Shown here: piece by piece, positions 25,734 to 35,092 of the stretch
Layout of the letters: every line of letters starts with the position of its first letter
Numbering within the stretch: position 1 is the stretch's first letter
Assembly (NCBI RefSeq): GCF_014202335.1
Contig: NZ_JACHGP010000024.1
Location: 1-64,000 of the forward strand
Reading direction: 5' to 3'
Source: Mycobacterium sp. AZCC_0083
GTDB taxonomy: Bacteria; Actinomycetota; Actinomycetes; Mycobacteriales; Mycobacteriaceae
DNA: 64,000 nt
Made by a program: the position numbers and the translations under genes
Notes under the pieces: model-generated
Told to the model about the DNA's origin: nothing
What the model saw: only the letters and a program-made list of their open reading frames with translations
Database searches by the model: none

Positions 25734-27170
25734 CTAGTTGAAGCGCTTGAAGCAGCGCGCTTCATCGCCGAGCACGCCGACGCGGAAGGCGTCGATGCGG
25801 GAGAACCCGGACGGCACCGATTCGCCGTTGACGTCGCTGGCGACCAGGCCGTTGACCAGAATGCCCGAGACGGCCTCGTCGACGTCGCCTGCGGTCAGCG
25901 CGATGGTGTTGCCGTCGGGGGTGGTCACCTCGTGCGTCATCTTCACCGTGGCCACGCCGGTGAGGCAGGCGGTGCGCAGCGCGGCCTCGGCGTTGTCGAG
26001 CGCGACACCGCCGTGCTCGCGCTGAAGGGCCTGCATGTAGCGCGACACCAGGATCGAATATGCGGTGTTGTCGCCGGTGACGAGGCCGCCGCCGTCGCCA
26101 CCCTCTCCCGCTGTGCCCACCTTCGCCAGCTCGGGCAGGTCGACGATGATTGTGTTGCTCGATGGGCAGTAGGCGACCGGCGGGGTGACCCTGGCGTCTG
26201 CGCAGTCCTGCGATTCGAACGTCAGCGCGGGAGGTTTGGCAGGCGTGAACAGGATGCCCATCGCCTCGAGGATGGAGCGCACCGACTGTTCGGTGACGGG
26301 CAGCTCGCCGGTCTGGTCGTCGGGCAGCAGCACGGGCAGATCGCCGCGGCGCTGCTCGATCTCCTTGGTGTCGATCGCCGCGCAGGACGCCGCGCCGTCG
26401 GAGAAGCCGAACTGGAACGCCGACACCCGCTCGAACGCCGAGCCGTGTTCGTCCTCGCCGACCTCGGGGTCGGATTGGTTGAGCAGTGGATCGCGGAAGG
26501 CGATCATCGCGGCCAGCAGATTGTTGAGCCCGTCGCCGGTGTTCAGCGTGAACCGCGGCGAGTGCCCCTCGGCGACCCAGCGCATGTAGACCCCTGCCAA
26601 GCAGTCGGCCTGCTGTTCGGACACCAGCGTCGGGGTTCGCGGCTTGACCAGGCCGGCCTGGTGTTGCACCGAGTGCCCGTACTCGTGCGCGAGCACCATC
26701 GTGACGGCCATGTCGCCGTTGGCCTTGCGCAGTGCGGGCAGCAGCTGGCCGCGGTCCCATCCGATGGTGTTGTCGTCGAAGCAGTAGCCGGCGTTGACCA
26801 GGCCGTAGGTGGCATCGCCGCAGAATTCTCCGTCCAATCCGTCGGAGTCCCAGGAGATGACCTGCTTGACGGGGGTGAACTCGCCGTCGAACGTGCCTGG
26901 GAAGGCTTGCTGCCAGAACTCCTCGATGTCGCTGACCGCTTGGCGACCGAGTTCGTCGATGCGGCCGTTGTCGGTGCCGATCACGACGCGCGACGGCTCG
27001 GCGGCGTCGTCACGCAAGCCGGTGGGGCCGTCGGTGGCAGGCATCCCTGCGACGCTGAACGGGTCGCTGAACACCGAGACCGGCTTGCCTTGCAGCGTCG
27101 TCGAGCAGGACGCGACGAGCAGGACCGTGCACGCGGCGATGGCGACGCCTGCGAGGTGCCGTCGGCTCAT
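25734..27170 (-). CDS. Neutral zinc metallopeptidase lipoprotein
   Basis: 478 aa from MSRRHLAG (an ATG five codons earlier is also possible). The leader ends in a lipobox, LLVASC, with lipidated Cys22. The zinc-binding HExxH is in MVLAHEYGHSVQHQAG, and a downstream SEQQADCLAG gives the third ligand and supports a putative neutral zinc metallopeptidase family. Several paired cysteines suggest disulphides outside the membrane. It is anchored to the outer face of the inner membrane; the substrate is unknown. It is not at this place in M. tuberculosis, where glgP is followed by dinG. Confidence 0.9.
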   Translation of the reverse strand: MSRRHLAGVAIAACTVLLVASCSTTLQGKPVSVFSDPFSVAGMPATDGPTGLRDDAAEPSRVVIGTDNGRIDELGRQAVSDIEEFWQQAFPGTFDGEFTPVKQVISWDSDGLDGEFCGDATYGLVNAGYCFDDNTIGWDRGQLLPALRKANGDMAVTMVLAHEYGHSVQHQAGLVKPRTPTLVSEQQADCLAGVYMRWVAEGHSPRFTLNTGDGLNNLLAAMIAFRDPLLNQSDPEVGEDEHGSAFERVSAFQFGFSDGAASCAAIDTKEIEQRRGDLPVLLPDDQTGELPVTEQSVRSILEAMGILFTPAKPPALTFESQDCADARVTPPVAYCPSSNTIIVDLPELAKVGTAGEGGDGGGLVTGDNTAYSILVSRYMQALQREHGGVALDNAEAALRTACLTGVATVKMTHEVTTPDGNTIALTAGDVDEAVSGILVNGLVASDVNGESVPSGFSRIDAFRVGVLGDEARCFKRFN

Positions 27171-27280
27171 GCCGCCGCCTTTCATGTCGTCCGGCGGCCG
27201 GGGCGGCGCGCGCTGAAAGTTCGCTGTCAGGATAGTGAACGCAGTGCGGCACCGACTCGAAATGGCCGTGAGCTGCCAAC

Positions 27281-29272
27281 TCAGGTTGATCTGAGGCGCT
27301 CCAGCGCGGCCCTGACCCGCTCGGAGTCGGTCGTGGACCAGAACGGCGGCAGCGACGCCCGCAGGAATCCTGCGTACCGCGCCGTCGCCATCCGCGAGTC
27401 GAGCACGGCGACGACGCCCCTGTCGTCGACGCCGCGTAGCAGCCGGCCCGCGCCCTGGGCGAGCAGAAGCGCGGCGTGGCTGGCCGCGACGGCCATGAAC
27501 CCGTTGCCACCATGTGCGGCGATGGCGCGCTGCCGCGCCGTGATCAGTGGATCGTCGGGCCGGGGGAACGGGATGCGGTCGATCAGCACCAGTGACAGCG
27601 ACGGGCCTGGCACGTCGACGCCCTGCCACAGCGACAGCGTGCCGAACAGCGAGGTCTCCTCGTCCTCGGCGAACCGGCGGACCAAGGCCATCGTGGTGTC
27701 CTCGCCCTGGCACAGCACCGGGGTGTCGAGCCGACCACGCATCGCCTCGGTGGCGGCCTTGGCCGCGCGCATCGACGAGAACAGGCCAAGCGTGCGCCCG
27801 CCCGCCGCGGTGATCAGGCCCTCGATCTCATCGAGTTGTTCGGCGGACCCCGCGCCGTCGCGGCCAGGCGGAGGCAGGTGCGCGGCGACGTAGAGGATGC
27901 CGGACTTGGCGTGCGCGAAGGGAGACCCGACGTCGATGCCTCGCCAGCCGGGGTCCTCGTCGTCGCCGCTGAGTCCCCAGGACCGTGCCATCGCGTCGAA
28001 CGTGCCGCCGACGGTCAGGGTGGCCGAGGTCAGGATCACCGTCGACTGGTCGAAGATCCTGCCGCGCAACAGGTTCGCCACCGACAGCGGTGCAACTCGG
28101 AGAATGGCCCGCATCGAGGTGCTGGCGCCCCGCGCCTCCTCGTGGTCCAACCACACCACGTCGGTGCGGTCGGGGATGGCAGGCCCGAACGACACCAGGA
28201 TGCGCGATGCGGTGTCGCTGATGTCGGTCAGCGTCGTCACCGCTTCGTTGCGGGCCGCCGCGGCCTTGGGGTCGCCGGGCGCGGTGTCGATGGCGGAGCG
28301 GACCTTGTCGGCGGCGTCGCGCAGCGCCGTCAGGTAGGTGGCCATCTCGTCGTCGAGGCGGTCCATACGTCCGGGTTCAGCGTCGTGGATGGCCGAGGAG
28401 AACGTCGCCGACGCGGCCTCGAAGCGTTGCGCGAGTTCGGGTTCCACCAGCCGCCCGGCTCGCCGCTGGGCGACCCCGAGTGCGGTCGCCGACAGCTCCG
28501 CGGTCGCCACGCTCGTCACCCGGTCGACGAGTTCGTGCGCCTCGTCGACGATGAGCAGGTCGTGCTCGGGGAGCACGTTGGCCTCGGCGATGGCGTCGAT
28601 GGCGAGCAGTGCGTGATTGGTCACCACGACGTCGGCCGAGCCGGCCTTGGCACGGGCCTTCTCGGCGAAGCAGTCGGTGCCGAACGTGCAGCGCGTGGCG
28701 CCGATGCACTCACGTGCCGAGACGCTGACCTGGCCCCATGACCGGTCCTGCACGCCGGGGACGACGTCGTCGCGGTCACCCGTCTCGGTGTCCGACGACC
28801 ATTCGGTGAGCCGCTTGACGTCGCGGCCGAGGGCCGTCGTCGCGACCGCGTCGAACAGTTCCTCCTGCGGCCGGTCCTCGCTTGACTCGGCCGACCCGTT
28901 GTGAATCTTGTTCAGGCACAGATAGTTTCCGCGACCCTTGAGCAGAGCGAAGACCGGCCTGCGGGGCAGCTCGGCGGTCAACGCGTCCGCAAGGCGCGGC
29001 AAGTCGCGGTCGACGAGTTGACGCTGAAGCGCGATCGTCGCCGTCGAGACCACCACCGGTTCATTGGCTTCGATGGCCTTCGCGATGGCAGGCACCAGGT
29101 AGGCCAGCGACTTGCCAGTACCGGTGCCCGCCTGCACGGCGAGGTGTTCGCCGCTGTCGAAGGCGCGCTCGACCGCTTCGGCCATCTCGATCTGGCCGCT
29201 GCGCTCGGTACCACCCAGCGCGGCGACGGCGGCGGCCAGCAGGGCGGTGGTGCGGGCGGGAGGGTCAGCCAC
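27281..29272 (-). CDS. dinG: DinG-family ATP-dependent DNA helicase
   Basis: 663 aa, Rv1329c-like. Walker A is at Lys54 (AGTGTGKSLAYL) and the DEAH box in LIVDEAHELVD. Between them are cysteines (CLNKI; then CIGATRCTFGTDC), matching the iron-sulphur cluster of XPD/DinG helicases. The C-terminal helicase domain contains QGAGRLLRG and FGTLSLWQGVDVPG. It unwinds 5'-3' and acts on replication or repair intermediates. The start overlaps the pncB stop by 8 bp, so pncB and dinG are co-transcribed. Confidence 0.95.
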   Translation of the reverse strand: MADPPARTTALLAAAVAALGGTERSGQIEMAEAVERAFDSGEHLAVQAGTGTGKSLAYLVPAIAKAIEANEPVVVSTATIALQRQLVDRDLPRLADALTAELPRRPVFALLKGRGNYLCLNKIHNGSAESSEDRPQEELFDAVATTALGRDVKRLTEWSSDTETGDRDDVVPGVQDRSWGQVSVSARECIGATRCTFGTDCFAEKARAKAGSADVVVTNHALLAIDAIAEANVLPEHDLLIVDEAHELVDRVTSVATAELSATALGVAQRRAGRLVEPELAQRFEAASATFSSAIHDAEPGRMDRLDDEMATYLTALRDAADKVRSAIDTAPGDPKAAAARNEAVTTLTDISDTASRILVSFGPAIPDRTDVVWLDHEEARGASTSMRAILRVAPLSVANLLRGRIFDQSTVILTSATLTVGGTFDAMARSWGLSGDDEDPGWRGIDVGSPFAHAKSGILYVAAHLPPPGRDGAGSAEQLDEIEGLITAAGGRTLGLFSSMRAAKAATEAMRGRLDTPVLCQGEDTTMALVRRFAEDEETSLFGTLSLWQGVDVPGPSLSLVLIDRIPFPRPDDPLITARQRAIAAHGGNGFMAVAASHAALLLAQGAGRLLRGVDDRGVVAVLDSRMATARYAGFLRASLPPFWSTTDSERVRAALERLRST

Positions 29273-30566
29273 GGCGCAGCGGGACCATGCGGGTCGGGAT
29301 GGCCGGCTCGCCGCGGGAGAGCTTCAGCCCGTGCCAGGGCAGGCTGTGCAGCCCAGCGCCAACGCGCTCGCGGGCGTCGGCCAGGACGAGATCGGCGACG
29401 GGTTCGCCTTGCTGGACCAGCGGCACGGCCAGCGGCCGGGCGACGAGGTCACCCTCCGCGGCGGGCGGCTCACCGGCCGGATGCACGACCTCTTCGACGA
29501 TGGTGCCCGACGGCTTGGCCAACCGGTGGGCCTGTTTGCGGCCGCCGTGGGATTCCTTGTGACTGCTGCGTTTCTCCACGGGGACGCCATCCACCTCGAC
29601 CAGTTTGTAGACCATGCCCGCGGTGGGGGCGCCGGACCCGGTGACCAGCGACGTGCCCACCCCGAAGCTGTCGACGGGCTCGGCGCGAAGGGCGGCGATG
29701 GCGAACTCGTCGAGGTCGCTCGACACGACGATCTTCGTCCCGGTGGCGCCGAGGCCGTCGAGTTGGGCGCGGACTTGTCGAACGAGCACGCCGAGATCAC
29801 CGGAGTCGATGCGGACGGCGCCGAGGTCTGGACCTGCGGCAGCGACGGCGTTGGCCACCCCCGCGGTGATGTCGTAGGTGTCGACGAGCAGCGTTGTGCC
29901 GACGCCGAGCGCCGCGACCTGCGACCGGAACGCCGCCAGCTCGTCGGGGCCGTCCCCGGTGGCGTGCAGAAGCGTGAACGCGTGGGCGCTGGTGCCCGTC
30001 GTCGGCACGCCGTAGCGGCGCTGTGCGGCGAGGTTCGAGGTTCCGGTGAACCCGGCCAGGTAGGCGGCCCGCGCAGCGGCGACGGCGGCCTGTTCGTGGG
30101 TGCGACGCGAGCCCATCTCGATCAGCTGTCGCCCCTCGGCTGCGCTGACCATCCTGGCGGCCGCCGAAGCGATCGCCGAGTCATGGTTGAAGATCGACAG
30201 GGCCAGCGTCTCGAGGATTACGCACTCGGCGAAGGTGCCGTGCACCGACAGCACGGGGGAGCCTGCGAAGTACAGCTCACCCTCTGGGTAGCCGTCGACG
30301 TCGCCACTGAACCGGTAACTCGCCAGGTAGGCCAGGGTCGCCGGGTCGAGGAACTCCGCGACCATGCCAAGCGCGTCGTCGTCGAACGTGAACTGCGGCA
30401 AGGATTCCACGAACCGGGCTGTGCCCGCGACCACTCCGTAGCGGCGGCCCTCCGGCAGTCGGCGGGCGAACAATTCGAAGGTGGTGCGACGCTCCGCGGT
30501 GCCGTCGTGCAGCGCGGCGGCAAGCATCGTCAGTTCGTACTTGTCGGTGAGCAACGCCACGGTCAC
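29265..30566 (-). CDS. pncB: Nicotinate phosphoribosyltransferase
   Basis: 433 aa, Rv1330c (PncB1)-like. It begins LLTDKYELTMLAAALHDG, a segment typical of the family, has the phosphorylated/catalytic His region in MGSRRTHEQAA, and the PRPP-binding part RIDSGDLGVLVRQVR with SSDLDEF. It makes nicotinate mononucleotide from nicotinate and PRPP for NAD salvage, with ATP hydrolysis. It is divergent from clpS with a 44-bp gap holding both promoters. Confidence 0.95.
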   Translation of the reverse strand: MTVALLTDKYELTMLAAALHDGTAERRTTFELFARRLPEGRRYGVVAGTARFVESLPQFTFDDDALGMVAEFLDPATLAYLASYRFSGDVDGYPEGELYFAGSPVLSVHGTFAECVILETLALSIFNHDSAIASAAARMVSAAEGRQLIEMGSRRTHEQAAVAAARAAYLAGFTGTSNLAAQRRYGVPTTGTSAHAFTLLHATGDGPDELAAFRSQVAALGVGTTLLVDTYDITAGVANAVAAAGPDLGAVRIDSGDLGVLVRQVRAQLDGLGATGTKIVVSSDLDEFAIAALRAEPVDSFGVGTSLVTGSGAPTAGMVYKLVEVDGVPVEKRSSHKESHGGRKQAHRLAKPSGTIVEEVVHPAGEPPAAEGDLVARPLAVPLVQQGEPVADLVLADARERVGAGLHSLPWHGLKLSRGEPAIPTRMVPLRRG

Positions 30567-30610
30567 ACGCCCAACCGTATCGGGTTTGGCGCCCCGCTAT
30601 TCTTGGCGAC

Positions 30611-30925
30611 ATGGTTACGCCGGCGAAGACACGTCCGGGGACGAGCGAGGAAACGAGCGTCGATCCGTCTTCGGGCGAGGAGGCGGCCACCGACAGCCCG
30701 TGGGTGACGCTCGTCTGGGACGACCCCGTGAACCTCATGTCATACGTCACCTACGTCTTCCAGAAGCTCTTCGGCTACAGCGAACCGCACGCCACCAAAT
30801 TGATGATGCAGGTGCACGAGGAGGGCAAGGCCGTCGTGTCTGCGGGCAGTCGTGAGTCGATGGAGGTCGACGTCTCCAAACTGCACGCCGCAGGGCTGTG
30901 GGCCACGATGCAGCAGGACCGCTGA
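30611..30925 (+). CDS. clpS: ATP-dependent Clp protease adaptor ClpS
   Basis: 104 aa. After a disordered N-terminus the adaptor fold is clear: WVTLVWDDPVNLMSYVTYVF (split around the N-degron pocket residues D and N), then HATKLMMQVHEEGKAVVSAGSRE. It delivers proteins with N-degrons to ClpC-ClpP. It is the first gene of a long operon that continues into the cysteine cluster; the next gene begins 7 bp after its stop. Confidence 0.96.
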   Translation: MVTPAKTRPGTSEETSVDPSSGEEAATDSPWVTLVWDDPVNLMSYVTYVFQKLFGYSEPHATKLMMQVHEEGKAVVSAGSRESMEVDVSKLHAAGLWATMQQDR

Positions 30926-30932
30926 GGCGTAC

Positions 30933-31514
30933 GTGCGCAAGTGGAAGCGGGTGGACACCGCGGAAGGAACGCGCCTGCGTTCGTCGTTGGCTGCGCATGA
31001 GTCGGCGCTGCTGCAGAGCCTGGTGAAGTCATTGGTGGACATGCTCGATGGCCGCGAATCAACCTCGCCAAGAGATGAACTCGCGGAAATCACCGGCATG
31101 CGGACGGGTCACTCCACGCCGCCAGAGGACGACACGATGAAGCGGCTGCTGCCCGACTTCTACAAACCCCAGACCGAACATCCGGCCGGTTCAGCCGCCG
31201 CGGAGAGCCTCAACAGTGCACTGCGCGGCCTGCACGAGCCCGACATCATCGACGCCAAACGTCAAGCGGCACACCGGCTGCTGGACACCGTCCCGCCGAA
31301 GGGCGGCAAGTTCGAGATCACCGAGGAGGACGGGCACTGCTGGGCGGCCGCCGTCAACGACGTGCGACTTGCCTTGGGCACCATGCTCGACATCGGTCCC
31401 GATGGCCCAGACCGGCTTCCGCCCGAGCATCCGATGGCCGGGCATCTCGACGTGTATCAGTGGCTGACCGTGCTGCAGGAGTACCTCGTCCTTGGCCTGA
31501 ACAGCCGCTCGTGA
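30933..31514 (+). CDS. DUF2017 protein (Rv1332-like)
   Basis: 193 aa starting at the GTG at 30933 (MRKWKRVDTAEGTRLRSSLAAHE). The family DUF2017 always accompanies clpS in actinobacteria; it is alpha-helical with no known catalytic residues, and older annotations call Rv1332 a putative regulator. The conserved AHESALLQSLVKSL and DVYQWLTVLQEYLVLGL segments are at either end. Its stop overlaps the GTG start of the peptidase gene (GTGA). Confidence 0.9.
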   Translation: MRKWKRVDTAEGTRLRSSLAAHESALLQSLVKSLVDMLDGRESTSPRDELAEITGMRTGHSTPPEDDTMKRLLPDFYKPQTEHPAGSAAAESLNSALRGLHEPDIIDAKRQAAHRLLDTVPPKGGKFEITEEDGHCWAAAVNDVRLALGTMLDIGPDGPDRLPPEHPMAGHLDVYQWLTVLQEYLVLGLNSRS

Positions 31515-32548
31515 CCGGCTCCATCACCGACGTGTCGGGCATCCTCGTCGGGCACCACCACCGGCTCGACGACGACGCCACGCTCGGGACTGGCTGGGCG
31601 TCCGGGACCACCGTCGTACTGACTCCACCGGGAACCGTCGGCGCCGTCGACGTCCGCGGGGGAGCGCCTGGCACCCGTGAGACGGACCTGCTGGACCCGG
31701 CCAACAGCGTGCGCTACGTCGACGCCGTCGTGCTCACCGGTGGCAGCGCGTACGGGTTGGCCGCCGCCGATGGCGTCATGACCTGGCTCGAACAGCACGA
31801 CCGCGGCGTGGTGATGGACGGCGGCGTCGTGCCGATCGTGCCGTCCGCGGTGATCTTCGACCTCCCCGTCGGCGGCTGGCAGTGCCGCCCGACCGCCGAG
31901 TTCGGCTACGCGGCCGCCGAGGCCGCAGGCGTCGACGTGGCGACCGGCACCGTCGGCGCTGGCGTCGGTGCACGTGCGGGCGCGCTCAAGGGCGGCATCG
32001 GCACGGCATCGATTCGGCTCGACGACATCGGCGTGACGGTCGGCGCCATCGTCGCGGTCAATGCGGCGGGCAACGTCGCCGACCCGGCGACCGGGCTGCC
32101 GTGGATGGCCGAGCACATCGCCGAGCTGAACCTCGTCGCGCCGCCTGCCGATCAGATCAGCGCCTTCGCCGACCGCGTCACCGAACTGTCGCCGTTGAAC
32201 ACGACGATCGCCGTCGTCGCCACGGACGCGCTGCTGAGCCCGGCCGCGTGCCGGCGCGTCGCGGTGGCCGCCCAGGACGGCCTTGCCCGCACCATCCGCC
32301 CTTCGCACACCCCGTTGGACGGTGACTCCGTGTTCGCGTTGGCGACCGGTGCCATCGAGGTCGAACCTGCCGGCGATACCCCCGCTGCGATGTCGCCGGA
32401 GACGAAGTTGACGACGGTCGTCGGTGCCGCAGCTGCGGACTGCCTGGCCCGAGCGGTCCTGGCCGGAGTGCTGGCCGCCGAGTCGGTCGCTGGAATACCG
32501 ACCTACCGTGGCATGTTGCCGGGAGCGTTCAGCGACCATGGACAGTAG
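31511..32548 (+). CDS. P1/S58-family peptidase (DmpA/NylC-like hydrolase, Rv1333-like)
   Basis: 345 aa. The signature GAVDVRGGAPGTRETDLL and the GGSAYGLAAADGV segment place it with DmpA aminopeptidases and NylC nylon-oligomer hydrolases. These N-terminal nucleophile enzymes cut themselves; the likely cleavage point is before the Thr in PLNTTIAVVATDA, giving a large alpha and a small beta subunit. The natural substrate is unknown, possibly N-terminal beta-amino or small peptides. It is embedded in the clpS-to-rhomboid operon. Confidence 0.9.
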   Translation: MTGSITDVSGILVGHHHRLDDDATLGTGWASGTTVVLTPPGTVGAVDVRGGAPGTRETDLLDPANSVRYVDAVVLTGGSAYGLAAADGVMTWLEQHDRGVVMDGGVVPIVPSAVIFDLPVGGWQCRPTAEFGYAAAEAAGVDVATGTVGAGVGARAGALKGGIGTASIRLDDIGVTVGAIVAVNAAGNVADPATGLPWMAEHIAELNLVAPPADQISAFADRVTELSPLNTTIAVVATDALLSPAACRRVAVAAQDGLARTIRPSHTPLDGDSVFALATGAIEVEPAGDTPAAMSPETKLTTVVGAAAADCLARAVLAGVLAAESVAGIPTYRGMLPGAFSDHGQ

Positions 32549-32577
32549 TGCGTTCTGCGACTAGGAGGGAACGGACC

Positions 32578-32991
32578 GTGCTGGTGATTCGCAGCGATCT
32601 GGTCGACGCCATGGTCACCCACGCGCGCGCCGACCATCCCGACGAGGCGTGCGGTGTGATCGCGGGACCGGAGGGTTCCGACCGTCCTGAGCGATTCATC
32701 AAGATGGACAACGCCGAGCGGTCGCCGACGTTCTACCGGTTCGACTCGGGCGAACAGCTCAAGGTGTGGCGCGCGATGGACGAGGCCGACGAGACGCCCG
32801 TCGTCATCTACCACTCGCACACCGCCACCGAGGCGTACCCGAGCCGCACCGACATCTCCTATGCCTCGGAGCCCGACGCCCACTACGTCCTGATCTCCAC
32901 CCGCGACGCACGAGAGCACGAGCTGCGCAGCTACCGCATCCTCGACGGCGTCGTCACCGAAGAACCCGTCAACATCGTCTCTGCCTACTAG
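32578..32991 (+). CDS. mec: CysO-cysteine peptidase (JAMM metalloprotease)
   Basis: 137 aa from the GTG at 32578, with AGGAGG about 10 nt upstream. The JAMM zinc motif is complete: Glu23 (DEACG), His79-Ser80-His81 and Asp92 (YPSRTD). It releases cysteine from the C-terminus of CysO-cysteine. It corresponds to Rv1334 and is followed directly by cysO and cysM, giving the full alternative cysteine pathway in one operon. Confidence 0.96.
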   Translation: MLVIRSDLVDAMVTHARADHPDEACGVIAGPEGSDRPERFIKMDNAERSPTFYRFDSGEQLKVWRAMDEADETPVVIYHSHTATEAYPSRTDISYASEPDAHYVLISTRDAREHELRSYRILDGVVTEEPVNIVSAY

Positions 32992-33003
32992 AAGGACCAG
33001 CCC

Positions 33004-33276
33004 ATGACCGTCATCGTTTCCATCCCGACCATCCTGCGCACCCACACCGGAGGGGAGAAGCGGGTCAACGCCACCGGTGACACGCTGCAGGCGGTCATCA
33101 CCGATCTCGAAGCCAACTACTCGGGGATCACCGAGCGGATCGTGGACGGCGACAAGCTGCACCGGTTCGTCAACATCTACGTCAACGACGAGGACGTGCG
33201 GTTCTCCGGCGGGCTGGCCACCGAAATCTCCGACGGCGACTCGGTGACGATCCTGCCCGCCGTCGCCGGCGGGTAG
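33004..33276 (+). CDS. cysO: Sulphur carrier protein CysO
   Basis: 90 aa, ubiquitin-like/ThiS-MoaD fold ending in AVAGG. The terminal diglycine is made into a thiocarboxylate by MoeZ-type enzymes and donates sulphide to CysM. The ATG lies 12 bp after mec. It is the carrier part of the CysO-CysM-Mec system, which makes cysteine from O-phosphoserine under oxidative conditions. Confidence 0.96.
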   Translation: MTVIVSIPTILRTHTGGEKRVNATGDTLQAVITDLEANYSGITERIVDGDKLHRFVNIYVNDEDVRFSGGLATEISDGDSVTILPAVAGG

Positions 33277-33288
33277 GGCTGGCCCCGC

Positions 33289-34260
33289 ATGACAAGGTTT
33301 GACTCACTGCTCGAGGCGCTCGGCAACACCCCGCTCGTCGGGTTGCGCACGCTTTCACCGCAGTGGGACGACGGGACCGACGTCCCACACGTTCGGCTGT
33401 GGGCCAAGCTCGAGGACCGCAACCCGACCGGCTCCATCAAGGACCGGCCCGCGTTGCGGATGATCGAACAGGCCGAGCGTGACGGGCTGCTGCGGCCGGG
33501 CGCGACGATCATGGAGCCGACGAGTGGCAACACCGGCATCTCCATGGCGATGGCCGCGCTGATCAAGGGTTATCGAATGATCTGCGTGATGCCGGAGAAC
33601 ACGTCGATCGAGCGTCGTCAGCTGTTGGAGCTCTACGGCGCGAAGATCATCTACTCGCCCGCCGAGGGCGGCTCGAACACCGCGGTGGCCACGGCCAAGC
33701 AGCTGGCCGACGAGCACCCCGAGTGGGTGATGCTCTACCAGTACGGCAACCCGGCCAACGCCGACGCGCACTACTACGGCACCGGTCCGGAGATCCTCGC
33801 CGACCTGCCGGAGATCACGCACTTCGTCGCGGGTCTGGGCACGACCGGCACGCTGATGGGCACCGGGCGGTTCCTGCGCGAGCAGGTACCCGGCGTTCAG
33901 ATCGTCGCCGCCGAGCCACGCTACGGCGAGGGCGTCTACGCGCTGCGCAACATCGACGAGGGCTTCATCCCCGAGCTCTACCACCCCGACGTGCTCACCG
34001 CGCGCTTCTCCGTCGGCTCGTTCGACGCCGTCAAACGCACCCGCGAACTGGTCCAGGTCGAGGGCATCTTCGCAGGCATCTCGACCGGCGCCATCCTGCA
34101 CGCGGCGCTTGGCATGGCGGCCAAGGCACGCAAGGCAGGCGAGCGCGCCGATATCGCGTTCGTGGTGGCCGACGCCGGTTGGAAGTATCTGTCGACCGGC
34201 GCATACGCCGGTAGCCTTGATGATGCAGAGGACGCATTGGAAGGGCAGCTATGGGCATGA
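33289..34260 (+). CDS. cysM: CysO-dependent cysteine synthase (O-phosphoserine sulphhydrylase)
   Basis: 323 aa, PLP-dependent. The Schiff-base Lys is in NPTGSIKDRPAL; the PLP phosphate loop is GLGTTGTLMGTG; the substrate loop is EPTSGNTGIS. The lengthened C-terminus (YAGSLDDAEDALEGQLWA) is the tail that closes over the active site in mycobacterial CysM. It uses O-phosphoserine and CysO-thiocarboxylate instead of O-acetylserine and sulphide. Its stop overlaps the start of the rhomboid gene. Confidence 0.96.
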   Translation: MTRFDSLLEALGNTPLVGLRTLSPQWDDGTDVPHVRLWAKLEDRNPTGSIKDRPALRMIEQAERDGLLRPGATIMEPTSGNTGISMAMAALIKGYRMICVMPENTSIERRQLLELYGAKIIYSPAEGGSNTAVATAKQLADEHPEWVMLYQYGNPANADAHYYGTGPEILADLPEITHFVAGLGTTGTLMGTGRFLREQVPGVQIVAAEPRYGEGVYALRNIDEGFIPELYHPDVLTARFSVGSFDAVKRTRELVQVEGIFAGISTGAILHAALGMAAKARKAGERADIAFVVADAGWKYLSTGAYAGSLDDAEDALEGQLWA

Positions 34261-34922
34261 GCGGCGGCACTGCCGGTTACACACCCGCGCCGCAGAAGAA
34301 GGAGCGCCCCGCCTGGGTCATCGGCGGGGCCACCGTCGTCAGCTTTGTGGCGCTGCTCTACGTCATCGAGGCGTGGGATGCGGTCAACCACCAGGAGCTC
34401 AACGCCGACGGCATCCGACCACTGGAATCCGACGGGCTGTGGGGCATCATCTGGGCGCCACTGCTGCACGCCAACTGGGAACACCTCATCGCCAACACTG
34501 GGCCTGCCCTGGTGCTCGGCTTCCTCGTCACGCTGGCCGGAATGTCCCGGTTCATCTACGCGACCGCGATCGTCTGGATCTTGGGCGGCTTCGGTACCTG
34601 GCTGATCGGCAACATCGGCGCCCCGCCCGGCGTGGAGACCAACCACATCGGCGCCTCCGGGCTGATCTTCGGCTGGCTGACCTTCCTCATCGTGTTCGGG
34701 TTCTTCACCCGAAAGGCGTGGCAGATCATCGTCGGCATCGTCGTCCTGTTCATCTACGGCGGAGTTCTGCTCGGCGCGCTACCTGGCACCTTCGGGGTGT
34801 CGTGGCAGGGCCACCTGTGTGGCGGCATTGCGGGCGTATTCGCCGCGTACCTGCTGTCCGGGCCTGAGCGCAAGGCCCGGGAGAAGCGCAAGTCCGGGAC
34901 AGCGCCGCAGCTGTCCTACTGA
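34251..34922 (+). CDS. Rhomboid-family intramembrane serine protease (Rv1337-like)
   Basis: 223 aa with six or seven hydrophobic helices. The catalytic serine is Ser136 in HIGASGLIFG and the His is His188 in QGHLCGGIAG; the oxyanion His/Asn pair is in HANWEHLIANTG. It cleaves membrane proteins within the bilayer; the substrate is unknown. Two ATG starts are possible (34251 and 34257), both overlapping the cysM stop. In M. tuberculosis the next gene is murI; here it is missing. Confidence 0.92.
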   Translation: MGMSGGTAGYTPAPQKKERPAWVIGGATVVSFVALLYVIEAWDAVNHQELNADGIRPLESDGLWGIIWAPLLHANWEHLIANTGPALVLGFLVTLAGMSRFIYATAIVWILGGFGTWLIGNIGAPPGVETNHIGASGLIFGWLTFLIVFGFFTRKAWQIIVGIVVLFIYGGVLLGALPGTFGVSWQGHLCGGIAGVFAAYLLSGPERKAREKRKSGTAPQLSY

Positions 34923-35092
34923 CCCGCGCAGCCCTTTGCTGGGATGAGTCGTTCGCCACATTCCCGGCGATTCGGGTGTGACGCCGCTGCGGCCGTCGAA
35001 CCCCGTGAGACATCACATCGTGTAGCAAGAATGAAACTCATCGCTCAATGCCGTGATGTTTTCGCGAAAGCAAGATCGGGCATGGCAAGCTA
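34923..35092. other. Short gap where murI is expected
   Basis: Only 170 bp separate the rhomboid gene from the Rv1339-like gene. In M. tuberculosis the glutamate racemase gene murI (Rv1338) lies here. A 49-codon open frame (34944-35093) exists but shows none of the MurI motifs such as the DSGVGG signature. No repeat or mobile element is visible at the place of loss. Confidence 0.6.

Noticed and set aside
25734..27713. A longer N-terminus for the zinc protease reaching into dinG
   Set aside because: The signal peptide and lipobox fix the start near 27170; the upstream part has no similarity to the family.
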